In this document: piece by piece, positions 53,654 through 64,000 of the stretch
How positions within the stretch are numbered: the first letter of the stretch is position 1
Layout: each line of letters opens with the position of its first letter
DNA from: Auricularia sp. M13
Lineage: Eukaryota; Basidiomycota; Agaricomycetes; Auriculariales; Auriculariaceae
Assembly: GCA_037042915.1 (NCBI GenBank)
Contig: CM073197.1
Coordinates: forward strand, 2,604,001-2,668,000
Direction of reading: 5' to 3'
Length of the DNA stretch: 64,000 nucleotides
Program-made: the position numbers and the translations under genes
The notes under the pieces: model-generated
The model's database searches: none
What the model saw: only the letters and a program-made list of their open reading frames with translations
Told to the model about the DNA's origin: nothing

Positions 53654-55631
53654 ATGCTGAGGACGACATCGCTGCCGCTACGACGCGCCCCGCCGCTGCC
53701 CCTGCTCGCCCGGCATGCGTCCGGGCTGTCGAACGCGGCGGTCGCGCGGGCGCACGCGCTGACGAAGGACTGGAAGGGCACCAGCGGCACCGGCGGCAAC
53801 GCGAAGAACTATATCAACGGCCGTTTCGTCGAGAGCTCGACGTCCAAGTGGATCGACGTGCTCGACCCGGTGAGCGTGGGAATTGACGTTGGCTAAGTAT
53901 TGACTGTCGCTGGACACTGGACAGAGCACGCAGACGGTCGTGTCGCGCGTGCCAGAGACGACACCGGACGAGTTCGAGAGCGCCGTCGACGCCGCCGAGA
54001 CGGCGTTCAAGACCTGGAGCCGGACGAGCGTGCTCACGCGCCAGCGCTTCGTGCTCGAGTGAGTCGCCCAGACGCACAACCCGCAACTAATCGAACCTCA
54101 ACCCCCCGCCCCGCCCAGGCTGCAAGCGCAAATCCGGAAGCACGCGGACGCACTCGCAGCGAGCATCGTGCTGGAGCAGGGCAAGACGCTCGCCGACGCG
54201 CACGGCGACGTCCTGCGCGGCCTGCAGGTCGTCGAGTTCGCCGCGAGCGCGCCCTCGCAGCTGCTCGGCGCCAAGCTCGAGGTCGCGCGCGACATGGACA
54301 CCCACACGCGCCGCGTCCCCCTGGGCGTCTGCGCCGCGGTCGCCCCCTTCAACTTCCCCGCGATGATCCCGCTCTGGACCGTCCCGCTCGCGCTCGCCAC
54401 CGGCAACACGCTGCTGCTCAAGCCCAGCGAGCGCGACCCCGGCGCCGCGCTCATCATCGCCGAGCTGTGCGAGCGCGCGGGCCTGCCGCCCGGCGTGCTC
54501 AATATCGTCCACGGCACCGTCGACACCGTGAACGCCATATGCGACCACCCCGCTATCCGCGCCATTAGCTTCGTCGGCGGCAATCGCGCGGGCACCCATA
54601 TCTACAACCGCGGCACCCAGAACGGCAAGCGCGTCCAGGCCAACTTGGGCGCGAAGAATCATGGCGTTATCCTACCCGACGGTGTGTGAAGCTCAGCCTA
54701 CGCTTGAAAGCTGACATCGCCCGCAGCGAATAAAAACCTGGCTCTGAACTCGATAGTGGGTGCCGCGTTCGGCGCGGCCGGCCAGCGCTGCATGGCCCTG
54801 TCTGTCGGTAAGCGCAGCCGTTGCAAAGCTCGACCAACTGAATGGTGCTGACTGACCGACTTGTCAGCCATCTTCGTCGGCTCAGCGCGCGACTGGCTGC
54901 CGGAGCTCATCGAGCGCGCCAAGGGGCTCAAAGTGAACGGCGGCTTTGAGCCTGGGACCGACTTGTACGTTACATTGCTTCCTTGCTTACACTTGCATGA
55001 CTGATCACTCTCGGTACACGACATGCAACAGGGGCCCGGTTATTTCGCCCGCGGCGAAGGCGCGCATTGAGGGCCTCATTGGCTCCGCCGAGACGGAGGG
55101 CGGCAAGATACTGCTGGACGGCCGCGGGATCAAAGTCGAGGGATACCCGGACGGCAACTTTGTCGGGCCCACGATCATCGAGGCCGACACGTCCATGACC
55201 TGCTACAAGTACGTCCTCTTCCCACTCCCCCACCCACACTCCCGCCTAACTCTGCACAGGGAAGAAATCTTCGGCCCGGCGCTCGTGTGCCTCAGCGCGC
55301 CCACGCTCGACGCCGCACTGGAGATCATAAACGCCAACGCGTACGGCAACGGCACGGCGGTCTTCACGCAGAGCGGCGCTGCGGCGCGGCGCTTCGAGCA
55401 GTGCGTGAACGTCGGGCAGGTCGGCGTGAACGTGCCCATACCCGTGCCGCTCCCGATGTTCGCGTGGAGCGGGAACAAGGGCAGCGTGCTCGGCGATATG
55501 GGTTCTACGGGCGCAGCGGGTTCGATTTTTACACGCAGTATAAGACCGTTACGAGTCTTTGGAGGGCGGAGGATGCGGAGGGGGGAGGAGGGGAGGGGGC
55601 GAGGGCGACTGATATGCCTACTATGCGCTGA
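53654..55631 (+). CDS. ALDH6A1: methylmalonate-semialdehyde dehydrogenase (acylating), mitochondrial
   Basis: Exons 53654-53869, 53925-54058, 54119-54681, 54727-54807, 54868-54964, 55032-55208, 55260-55631; about 546 aa. Presequence-like start ([20 protein letters not shown]), then [54 protein letters not shown], the catalytic Cys in [10 protein letters not shown], and [13 protein letters not shown]. The protein converts (methyl)malonate semialdehyde to propionyl- or acetyl-CoA in valine and thymine breakdown. Near the end a base is missing: after GDMG the frame should continue [20 protein letters not shown], which needs GGGG instead of the GGG at 55500-55502. Without it the frame leaves the conserved C-terminus. 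Start codons of this gene and NUFIP1 are only 69 bp apart, a very compact divergent promoter. Confidence 0.9.
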
Positions 55632-56240
55632 GGGAGGAGGAGGCGTTGTGTATTTGTACTTGACTTTAATTGTTGCTGCTCCCACTCATCGAATTCGTAC
55701 TTATCCGATGCGCATCTCTACCCACCACAATATTAGAACCGCAAGATTACTGTAGAGAGCTTGTAAAACGCATCTTTCGAGCTCGAGGTAGTCCATCCGC
55801 AACCACTGGTACTTTGACTTGTTTTTATCAGTTGTCCTTCGGACGGATTTTCAAAAACCCGCATCTTTCGAGCTCGAGGTTCAGTGGAAAACAGGTTGAG
55901 AAGGATAGCGTTACAATCCTCCGCTGCAATTAAAGTGAATCTTCCGCCTGAGTTCGATATCGATTACAATGCCCCGCCCTCGTCTCTCCGTCGCAGACGA
56001 CTCGGAGATGAAGTATCAATCCCTTCGGACGGCGAAACTGCGAGTCGAGTCAATTGTCCTGACTCGAGGGAAAACGTTTGCATTTTTGCTCTCGGACGCT
56101 CATCTTGCACCTATATATTCTAGCGCAGAAACTGACTCTGAGCTTGTTCATGAATTCGAAGACATGAGCAACTTGAACTCCGGAACTATGATCGGATATC
56201 CGGCCTGACTCGGACTTCCGCGGCTTGACGTCACTTGACC
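55632..56240. other. gene-free interval with a 20-bp direct repeat
   Basis: GCATCTTTCGAGCTCGAGGT occurs at 55770-55789 and again at 55861-55880. No coding sequence could be supported. Confidence 0.5.
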
Positions 56241-57801
56241 ATGAACCCTCAGCCAGTCGACCCTCGGAAAAGAAAGTACATGCTGTCGAAAATCGAATGG
56301 TGGTGGGCACTCAACTACGACCTGCTTCTCGCGCGCGGCTACCGGCTGCGGGACCGCTATAACGAGACCGCCCTGCGAGCGTTCTTCGCCGGCGACATGA
56401 CCCGTAAGGAGGCTTTCGCTCGAGGCGTGCTGCTTTTTGCGGTACGCACTCTACTTACTCTATCTTCGAGTTTTTGATTAATATTGATGCTCGCTCGGTC
56501 CATCGATATCACTGGCAGGACGATGATTCGTACCATTGGGCAGGCATGGACGCTCAGCGCGTCGACGACGGCTCGCTGGTCTGGATCAAACCCTTGCTCT
56601 TCCTCCCGATCGCGACGTCGAATCGCCGGAGGCCGCGGAGCTTCGTCTCAACAAGCTGCTCGCGGCCGACCACCGCACGCGCGACGATTCGGCGAACCAC
56701 TGCCTGCCCATGGTGGACTCGTTCGTCGCTGCCGCGTGCGAGTATTTCCGAGTCGACCGCGCACGACTCTGCGCATTCATGGTGTTTCCCTGGGAATTGT
56801 GTGTGGAACGCTATCCGTTCCGGCTCGCAGCCGAGGCACTGGACTTTGTGCGCCAACTGCTCGAGGTGCGCCCTGCCAGTGTCGATGTATTGACCTTAAG
56901 CGGGCTGCGGGACACTGACTCGGAGTCCCTGATTATTGCTAGGGGTTGGCGTTTTTGCACAGTCGGCGAATAGCCCACAGGTGACTTTGGTATCTGTTCA
57001 CTGTTACAAGACCGTTCATTCCTAATTCTCAGAGACATCCACGCGCAGAACATCCTCTTCACGTCCGCGCGACTGTGGACTAAAGGGATCCACCCGTTGT
57101 GCAACGTGTCTCTGCTCGTCAACACTCTCGATCGGGGACCGGCCTTGGACCGCATCGAGGTGCCGGTGCGATATCACTTCATCGACCTCGGAAACGCCGT
57201 CCAGCTGCCAGTCACGGTGGAGGGAGACGATCGGCGGGTGATGCATGGACCGGCGGGTTCCACAAGCCGCCCGAAGTCTTCAACGGAACTGCGCAGCCGC
57301 CAAACGCGCTGTACGACGCGTTTGCCGCGGATGTGTGGCAGCTCGGCACTACTGTCTCAGGGATGTTTCGCAAAGTAAGCCATCGTGATGTGCTCGGAAT
57401 ACGAGCCTCATCACGCCAACCGTGACGCTCCTCTACTGTAGAGCATCCCGTCGCTCACGCCTCTGCTCCTCGCTATGACCGCCGACGATCCTGCCGTCCG
57501 TCCCACGGCCGAGGAGTGCATTGCCCGCTTCCAGCGGAGTCCTGACTGGCGGTATCCCGCGATGGCGGCTGCTCATGCCTGTGCGCGACGCATCCCCCGT
57601 AGCCGGATGTCCACTTGCGGTATGCAAGCATTACGCGGACTGGGCACGGCTCTCCGTGAAGGCTCTTCGACGGGGATTGTTCAAAAAGCCAAGTCCCTAA
57701 TGGCCCATCAGCATCTTCGCCGACTCGGATTGACGGTAGACGTGAGCGAGTCACCCGAGCTTCAAGACGCACTCTGTGGATATGCAATGCTGCGCAACTA
57801 G
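56241..57801 (+). CDS. protein-kinase-like protein (divergent, agaricomycete type)
   Basis: Exon 1 56241-56441, exon 2 56519-56865, then parts up to 57374, and the last exon 57442-57801. Visible: MNPQPVDPRKRKYMLSKIEW; ESPEAAELRLNKLLA and NHCLPMVDSF (N-lobe); RDIHAQNILFTS (catalytic-loop-like, RD plus N); RYHFIDLGNAVQLP (IDLG in place of DFG); HKPPEVFNG (APE-like); DVWQLGTTVSGMF; and MTADDPAVRPTAEECI (helix I region). The order fits the divergent kinase-like proteins common in basidiomycetes. Two bases seem missing (CCC at 56591-56593, GGG at 57255-57257); adding one to each restores the frame. The exon structure at 56866-57030, between the N-lobe and RDIH, could not be resolved. Activity is uncertain. 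Confidence 0.65.
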
Positions 57802-58374
57802 TTAGCATGGGCATTACTTATCTTATCAAGATCGGGACTCGGACACCTCTACCAGTATTTAACGTCTCATGCTGCCCCGGTGTTGTAACGTTAACGGGAC
57901 ATCCTGTGGCTTGCACAGCGCACCATACGCATATCATTTCCGAGAATGCAGTCTCAGTGCTGTACCAGTCTCGACGTTCATCCTTTCTCGTTGGCCGTGT
58001 CCGCATTGTTTCGTGCCCCCGTATCTCCCGGTGCCACGCAATTCATACAAAGATATGATTACGTATGTGTCCTCAGAAACCCTGGTAAGGACTCCTAGTC
58101 CAGTTGTATGATCCCCGGAAACCCTGGCGAGGGTGCCTATAGTCCAGTCGTATGAGACTGAGTGCCAAACCCGTCGTCGCGCCGGTCCCGTCGCCCGTTC
58201 TAAAGTTTGACCTCTCAACGCGGATTGCGCCCTTCCCGTCTCCCCCGTCCAAATGGGTTGCCTGGGGACGGTTTATGGTCCTGTTTGTTGACTTGGAAAG
58301 GCGGACGTGAGCTCCCGATGATCGGTCTTTGAATCGCGACAGCACGCTCTTCCCCGCTCCGCCACCAGCCCGGA
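57802..58374. other. gene-free interval with a degenerate direct repeat
   Basis: Two imperfect copies of a roughly 36-bp unit (GAAACCCTGG...AGTCCAGT(T/C)GTATGA) at 58076-58110 and 58118-58154. The rest is the upstream region of SWC4. Confidence 0.5.
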
Positions 58375-59889
58375 ATGGCAGCCACCGCTTCTGACGTGCG
58401 CGACGCGCTGTCGCTCCCCGCGGCCTCTACATCTGCTGCCCCGGCAGGCCCGACGTTGCTGGCGCCCCGGAAGGCCGCGGGCGGCGCGCGCAAGCCCGAG
58501 GGCGTCTCCCGCGAGCTCTTCTCGCTCATCGGCGACGCCGCGCCGACGCTTGTGCCCACGCTCGCGCGCTCGCGATTCAAGTCGCGACCCGACATCAGCC
58601 GCACCAAGGCGCGGTGGGAGCTGCGGACGTTCAAGCACTCCGGACGGCGCGACGGCTTGCAGCTGAAACATTGGGTCAAGGTCGCGCCCAAGAAGAAGGA
58701 CAAGGGCTCAGGCGGGGACGAGGCAGAGTACCCGTTTGCGAAGTTTGGGAAGCCTAGCACGATATTGGAGTATACGGATGAGGAGTACGCGCAATGGCTA
58801 GAAGGTACTTTATGCACGGCGTCCACGTTAGATTTCTGGCCAAGGTTGACCATTTGTGATGCAATACAGATGCAGAATGGACGAAAGAGGAGACTGACTA
58901 CCTGATGACTCTCATCAAAGACTATGACGCTAGGTTCTACGTCGTGAGCGACCGATATGAATACGGACAAGGCGTCCAGCGTTCGATTGAGGTGCGCCGT
59001 CTATGGATATGCTGTACCCGCAATTTCTGCTAACTGAAAGCGTACGCAGGATCTGAAACACAGATACTACAGCATCTGCCGCAAGCTGCTGCGAAACCGC
59101 GAGCTGCCGCCGGGCGTGTCGGAGGCGGCGCGCGCAGAGCTGGTGCAATCGTACGTGTACGACCGCGACCGCGAGACGGCGCGCAAGGCGTATGTCCAAG
59201 GGTTGCTGGCGCGCACGCCGGAGCAGATTGCGGAGGAGGAAATGCTGTTCCTCGTCGCGAAGAAGCTCGAGCAGAACGAGCGTCGCTTCGCGCGCGACCG
59301 CGACGAGCTGCTGCGCAACCTCGCCGGCATCGACTCCGGCCTGCCCAACCTGCGCGTCGACGAGGAACCGTTCACCGCGCTCGGTGCGCTCCCCGCAATT
59401 GCTGGTGGTGGTGGCGGCGGTGGCGGTGGGGGAGGAGGCGGAGGTGGAGGGAACAAGCGGAAACGGAAGAGTGAAGCGGCCGAGCTGGACAGCCCGAGCG
59501 GGACGCCCACGGTGGCGAAGAAGATCAACCTGGCGCGGCAGGCGGTGGACGACGACAAGCACTGCATCATCCGCACCGACGGCGGCTCGCTCACGACGCC
59601 GGCGACCAAGGCGGCGCACCAGCCCGTGTACCTGCGCTCGTCGCGCATCCCGCAGCCCAAGACGACGAACGCGGCCAAGATCCAGGCGGCGCTGACCGAG
59701 CTCGGCATCAACTTCTCCAGACTCGTCATGCCCACGCGCGACACGCTCGCCACCCTCGAGACGCTGCTTGAGGCCGCCGGGCAGTACGTCGAGGCGAAGC
59801 GGACGCTTGACAAGATCGACCACGAGATCAGAGTCTTGAAGCAGAAAAAGGGCGAGGTGGACGAGGGCGATGCGGTGTCGAATGCTTAA
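58375..59889 (+). CDS. SWC4: SWR1-complex subunit SWC4 / DMAP1 homologue
   Basis: Exons 58375-58804, 58870-58991, 59050-59889; 463 aa. The SANT-like region spans WTKEETDYLMTLIKDYDARF, VVSDRYEYG and DLKHRYYSICRKLL. Upstream, FKSRPDISRTKARWELRTFK and LKHWVKV are typical of DMAP1. The C-terminal DMAP1 domain includes PVYLRSSRIP, ELGINFSRLVMPTRDTL and a coiled coil ending in KQKKGEVDEG. A run of 16 Gly codons (59404-59451) sits in a linker. SWC4 is shared by the SWR1 (H2A.Z exchange) and NuA4 complexes in the nucleus. Confidence 0.92.
59404..59451 (+). repeat. GGN codon repeat (polyglycine) inside SWC4
   Basis: About 16 consecutive Gly codons (GGT/GGC/GGG/GGA mixed) between the SANT region and the DMAP1 domain. 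The mixed codons suggest selection for, or tolerance of, glycine rather than simple slippage. Confidence 0.8.
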
Positions 59890-60082
59890 CTGTACTGTAA
59901 TTGTAACACTAATCAAGGTCGTGTATGAACAAGCGATTCAGTCCATCCTAGGAGAAAAGTCGAGTCGTTGCAGAGAGGATTATGGAGCGTCACACGTTAA
60001 CGCCTCGTCGATTGCATCTATTTTTTCGCGCCGACCGACTCTCTCATATATATTAAGTATACATTTTTACCCACAGTCGGAG

Positions 60083-61018
60083 TCATGTCAAGGGCAGTAG
60101 CCAGGCTGTATCATCCTTTTCTTCCGAGGCGGTTGCTATCGTAATTCGAATATGCTTTTCCCGGCACACGGAACGCAAGTCATCGAGCGCATTCTCTGTC
60201 AGAGGGTGTTGGTACCAGGAGCTTCTATCATCCGTGACGATAATTGCGCGCATGTGCTGGATAGCTGCGCTGTCGTTGCGAAGTGCGGCGCATAGCAGAG
60301 CAAGACCCTCGGCTCCCTCTTCTTCTTCCCTCAAGTTCAACCATAGATGGCGAACTCCGGTAGATGCGCCCGTAAGCAAGTGGGGAACCTCAGGTAGGTC
60401 TTCTACGTGAAGTTGCACGATCTCCAGGCGCGGAAAGGTTGTAATGTAGAGGTTCAGAGGGCTCACGTCGCCGTGCATCCGGTCGTGTGCGGTGAAAGTG
60501 GGGATTATTAGATGTTTGACATGGTTGTCCGGTGCCACGCAGGCGGCGAGACTGCTGATAGTCGATAGAGAGCGGGGAAGAACCGAGAGATATTCAAGGG
60601 TCTCCCGAGACTGGGCGAAGAGATCGAAGAATAATGCAGAGTCGTCTCCGAAGAATGCAAGCCGCCTGAGCTTGAATTGCCAATGTGTAGCCAGGGATGG
60701 GAGTGTGGATAGATCGACACCGGTCATGATTTCCAGTATTTCCAGCCGCGGCGTGTGTGTGAGGATCGCAGACATGAGATCGTACGGAACGATTTCGAAA
60801 AATGAAAGCGCACGCAGGTCGCTGAGCGGACTCGATTGCAAGCTCTTGATCAGGGGCGCAAGAGCACTTTCGTGCCATTCGGCCCAATCCTGATCGATCC
60901 AGATAGACCAAAAGCGAGTTCGCGACCAGAGCGGTGCCATAATGTCAAGATATTCCGAAGGTAAAGGACGTGACGTCCGTGCTATGTCAGGGTTGATGAA
61001 AGCAATGCTGTCTTTCAC
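60083..61018 (-). CDS. LRR/F-box-like protein of unknown function, 5' end unresolved
   Basis: The frame is open from 61018 to the stop at 60083 (311 codons), but codon 1 is GTG. The first ATG is at 60940 (MAPLWSRTRFWSIWIDQDW). An acceptor-like CTGCAG at about 61029-61034 (minus sense) would extend the frame as an internal exon, so a 5' exon is likely. The protein has repeating leucine-rich strands (LSDLRALSFFEIVPYDLMS, TPRLEILEIMTGVDLSTLP, FPRLEIVQLHVEDLPEVPHL, GVRHLWLNL) without cysteines or membrane segments. This resembles the LRR parts of basidiomycete F-box proteins, but no F-box was found. Confidence 0.55.
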   Translation of the reverse strand: MKDSIAFINPDIARTSRPLPSEYLDIMAPLWSRTRFWSIWIDQDWAEWHESALAPLIKSLQSSPLSDLRALSFFEIVPYDLMSAILTHTPRLEILEIMTGVDLSTLPSLATHWQFKLRRLAFFGDDSALFFDLFAQSRETLEYLSVLPRSLSTISSLAACVAPDNHVKHLIIPTFTAHDRMHGDVSPLNLYITTFPRLEIVQLHVEDLPEVPHLLTGASTGVRHLWLNLREEEEGAEGLALLCAALRNDSAAIQHMRAIIVTDDRSSWYQHPLTENALDDLRSVCREKHIRITIATASEEKDDTAWLLPLT

Positions 61019-61476
61019 GTGAGTGCCTGCAGATTCTATTGCTGCTGCATCTTTATGGTAGCTCCGAAGGTCTGCTACAAACTGGTTCTGAGTCAGAGCG
61101 TAGCACTGGCCAGCTTTCGTCGAGTACGAACAGTTAGGGGCGGACAGGCTCGCCGCATAGGTATGGACGGGAGGAGGAGGAGCAATTGCGGAGTTTCAAT
61201 TTGGGCCGAACTTCGTAGTTGTTTCATCAGCCAAGCTCTGTATGCGGCTCAGAACTGCTGTCTGTACTCCATGCCTGCACGCTTTTTTCCCGTTCACCCG
61301 CGGCGCGCGCTTGGGGTTTCCACGCTCACGTGACGGTCGTCATCGTCATTGAGTCTGCGGTTTGCGATGAGCCTGTCATGACATCACCCTATACGACCGA
61401 CGCGTATAAAGGCCGTCTCTTCCAGCGGCGGCCCCTGAATTTTCACAAAGATTTTCTCCCCTTTTCCTTCAACATT
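61019..61476. other. divergent intergenic region
   Basis: Holds the 5' end of the LRR-like gene (minus) and the promoter of the mitochondrial protein gene (plus; GTATAAAGG at about 61400, 70 nt before its ATG). Confidence 0.4.
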
Positions 61477-62886
61477 ATGCTCGTACGGCCTGCTGTCCGC
61501 GTCGCCTCGCGCCGCTTCGCAATGTCGCGTCAACGCGCCGCGCGTTTCTCGACCACCGCTGCCCCCCGTGCTGAAGGCAGCGTGTCATCTGCCGCGTCTC
61601 AGGCGAAGCAGAGCTTCGACGCGAGCCATGTGATGGCCGGGTTGGCTGGCGGCGCTTTCGTGCTCGTCGGAGGTGTGCTCTGGCATATTTGAACAGTGGA
61701 CACGCGACTGAGACTTTCTGACAGGCTACACCGTGTACCACTTTTCCGACCTGAAGAAAATGGTCGGCGCCGCGCAGACGGCAAAGCAAACTGCGCTGCA
61801 AACACGGGACAAAGTCGCTGCATCGGTTTCGAACGCCTCGCCGTCCGACGCGCTCAAGTCTTTGCGCTCAGTCGCCAAGTCGTACGCGTCCTTAATTCCA
61901 GGCGCCGGCACTCAGATCGACAGCACCTTTGACGAGCTGGATCGCATTGCCGACAAGCACGGCGACAAGGCCAGCGCCATCGCGAAGAAGGCTTACGAGG
62001 AGATCCAAGCAATAGCGTCGAAGGGCCAGATGGATATGGAGACCGCCAGCAAAGTCGCGGACGTCCTAAGAAAACGTATCGGCGAGCTGCAGGAACTGGC
62101 GGGCGACGTCGGCAGCGACATTCTGGACGCGCATCCTGAAGTCAAGAAGAAGCTGGGCGGCGGGTACGAGCAGCTGCAGCAGCTGGTCGAGCAGAAAGGT
62201 CCGGAGGCCAAGAAGGCCCTCGAGGATGTCCAGAAACAGGTCAGTCTCACGCGCAAGCTCCCGCTCGGTTTGCGCTGATCTTTGGTCACAGCTGAAGGAC
62301 ATCCTGGCGAACGGGCCGTCGCCCGACGCGCTGGATAAAGCGCGCAAGCTGCTCGAATCCAAGGTCAACGAGTTGCGCAACGCGCTCTCGCCTGAGGCGA
62401 AGAAGGCGTGGGACGCGTCGCTGGACAAGGCCAAGCCATACCTCGACAAGCTCGGGTCGGACGCGAACTCTATTCGCGAGCTTCTGACGTCCAACGCCGG
62501 CGTATTGGCCACGGGGTCCAAGGAGGTGTTTGACCGCGTGCGCCGCGTCAGCGAGGCCAAGGGAAGCGACCGCGAGAAGCAGCTCAAGGAGCTCAAGGAA
62601 TACGTCGAGGAGAAGGCCGGCGAGGCGGCGATAGCATGCCCGGCCTTGGCGACGTGATGGGATGGGTCAAGCAGGTTCCCGGCGGTGAAGCCTTGTTGAA
62701 GAAGGTGCCCAACGCCGAGGCGCTCCAGAAGTTGGCCGAGGAGCGGGGCGAGGAGGCGGAGAAGCTCGCGAAGGAGACGTGGGACGAGCTTGTCGAGGTG
62801 CTGCGGAAGAAGTCCGAGCGGGCAAGGAACTCGTCGAAGGCACCAAAGAGGACGCAAAGGACGCTAGCAAGAGCAAAAGCAAGTGA
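61477..62886 (+). CDS. mitochondrial helical-repeat protein of unknown function
   Basis: Exons 61477-61672, 61725-62239, 62292-62886; about 435 aa. The start MLVRPAVRVASRRFAMSRQR with many Arg and Ser and no acids is a mitochondrial presequence. It is followed by one hydrophobic segment (VMAGLAGGAFVLVGGYTVYH), then over 300 residues of amphipathic, Ala/Lys/Glu-rich helices (e.g. ALEDVQKQLKDIL, ARKLLESKVNELRNAL, LKELKEYVEEKAGEA). It resembles conserved agaricomycete proteins without an assigned function. Two single-base losses break the frame: near 62630 (GGCGATAGC should probably be GGCGGATAGC) and at the GGG 62820-62822. With both restored it runs to KELVEGTKEDAKDASKSKSK and the stop at 62884. 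Probably an inner-membrane-anchored protein; inferred only. Confidence 0.72.
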
Positions 62887-63047
62887 GCGATGTTTCGACC
62901 AAGGGAATTTCTTGATGTAGCATAAAATCTGCTGTCTTAACATTAGCATTATCGTACATCGCGCATTTTAAGCACGATAAGCTTCTAAAATCTGATCGAG
63001 AATCTTCGTCGTCGAGGTCATGTCCGTAAGGACTCCGAGGTCGGCGT

Positions 63048-64000
63048 TTATTTACCGTCGCAGATTTCCACGGAGTGATTCCAGACTTTGTCGATGACCT
63101 CGTCCGTAAGATACTTGTTCCTTGGTACGTCGTCGCCGTGATGGTTACGGGAATGCGCGCCGGTGGCAAGCTTGGGGTCGAACAGCGAGTAGACCATGTT
63201 CTCGCCGCACGTTTGCGGCGATGTGGTTACCAGAGGAGCGAGAACGCCTGCGATGTGCCTGAGGCCGAAGGGCAGCGTTCTGAAGATCCCCGTGTTGACG
63301 ACGCCGGGGAATGCGTGCGTGAAGGACACCGTCGGGTAGCGTTTGGCGAGGGCCTGCGGCATCGAGGTTAGGCCTGTTCTAACCCATGCGTATAGTATGG
63401 GAGAAGAAGCTTACAGCTACGGCGGCGTCGTTGTATGTGCAGCCAACCTTGGCCGCTTGCGCGAGACTGTAGTGTTTCTTCAGCGTCATATCGTCAAAAT
63501 GGATCGGGCCGCCGTGGGTCGAGTCGAGGATTGTCAGAACGCGAGCAGGCTCGCCCGCTTCGGCCGCCTTTGTGAGCAACGGCATGAGGTCGCGCGCAAA
63601 CTTGAACCGCGAGTAGTAGTGCACGGCGAGCTACAAGAGTCACAGCATCAGTACTACAAGGTGTTTTCCAAATAACAGGCGTACCTTGTAATCCACGCCG
63701 TCTTCCGTGGGTGTGAAACCAGCCATTGAGAGCAAGCCCGCGGACAACACAAGGTAATTGATCTTTCCCAGTTTTGGTTGAGATCACGCGTAACGGCGCC
63801 GACAGCGCGCATGCTCGAGACATCGCACTGCACGAACTCGTACTTGCCGCCGTTGACGGGCGTAGGGAGCTTCGCTATAATCTCGTCTGCCGCGGCTTTA
63901 TTGCGGCCGATGAGAACGAGGTGCGCGTTGCCCTCGGTGTATTTCGCCAGCACCTCGGCGACGCCGCGTCCGATGCCGTTCGTGCCGCCAACGAGGACCG
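63048..64000 (-). CDS. short-chain dehydrogenase/reductase, 5' end beyond right edge
   Basis: Exons (minus) from beyond 64000 to 63685, 63630-63415, 63353-63048. The Rossmann fold starts VLVGGTNGIGRGVAEVLAKY (Gly-rich NAD(P) motif), then HLVLIGRNKAAADEI, FVQCDVSSM, INYLVLSAGLLSMAGFTP, LTILDSTHGGPIHFDDMTLK and HAFPGVVNTGIFRTLPFG. The usual YxxxK catalytic pair is not evident at its expected place (TYNDAAVAALAKR), as in the SDR subgroup with a YNDxxx motif. A base is missing at the TTTT 63772-63775 (AAAA on the coding strand); adding one gives DLNQKLGKINYLVLSAG. The substrate cannot be deduced. Confidence 0.8.

Noticed and set aside
1-64000. CRISPR arrays, rRNA genes or prophage-like blocks
   Set aside because: No regularly spaced repeats, rRNA signatures or phage genes were seen; the gene structure is fungal throughout.

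Overview
The window is nuclear DNA from a filamentous basidiomycete, most likely an agaricomycete and possibly a polypore. It is GC-rich, genes are interrupted by many 45-75 nt introns, and it carries families typical of this group: a FunK1 kinase, tandem thaumatin-like proteins, a CAP protein with a Ser/Thr/Pro linker, and a Rab-like GTPase with a large insert. No bacterial operons, CRISPR array, rRNA or convincing tRNA were seen. Gene models were built by hand by joining exons at GT-AG (rarely GC-AG) junctions that keep frame and family motifs.

Layout. 1-27 kb: a secreted protein cut by the left edge (-), a secreted Lys/Thr-rich/Asp-rich protein, a vacuolar amino-acid transporter, eIF3k (-), a C2H2 zinc-finger regulator, a conserved small protein (-), a CAP/PR-1 protein, a DLT1-like membrane protein, a Rab7-like GTPase, a 20-exon FUSC-type membrane transporter (-) and an auxin-efflux-carrier family transporter (-). 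Long gene-free stretches lie at 0.4-2.1, 6.8-9.2, 10.2-13.6 and 17-18.8 kb.

27-43 kb is the most dynamic part. A unit made of a branched-chain alpha-keto acid dehydrogenase E2 gene plus a FunK1 kinase gene is present twice in tandem. The left unit keeps E2 but its FunK1 is a deleted relic. The right unit keeps FunK1 but its E2 is a pseudogene. The unit joint lies in a copy of the promoter of the next gene, a thaumatin-like protein. Three mobile elements sit here: a 443-bp hAT-like MITE at the joint, a 632-bp non-autonomous DNA element inside the E2 pseudogene, and an intact copia retrotransposon with identical LTRs between the E2 pseudogene and FunK1.

43-64 kb: two tandem thaumatin-like genes, then mostly housekeeping genes: an M16 metalloprotease, a NUFIP1-like snoRNP assembly factor (-), methylmalonate-semialdehyde dehydrogenase, a protein-kinase-like protein, SWC4/DMAP1, an LRR-like protein (-), a mitochondrial helical protein and a short-chain dehydrogenase cut by the right edge (-). 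Six of the eight genes from 46.9 kb onward need one or two single-base corrections, mostly in G/C or A runs, to read through. This looks like a local sequence-quality problem rather than gene death. E2 (valine, leucine and isoleucine) and methylmalonate-semialdehyde dehydrogenase (valine) both act in branched-chain amino acid breakdown, but they are about 25 kb apart and nothing shows that they are co-regulated.
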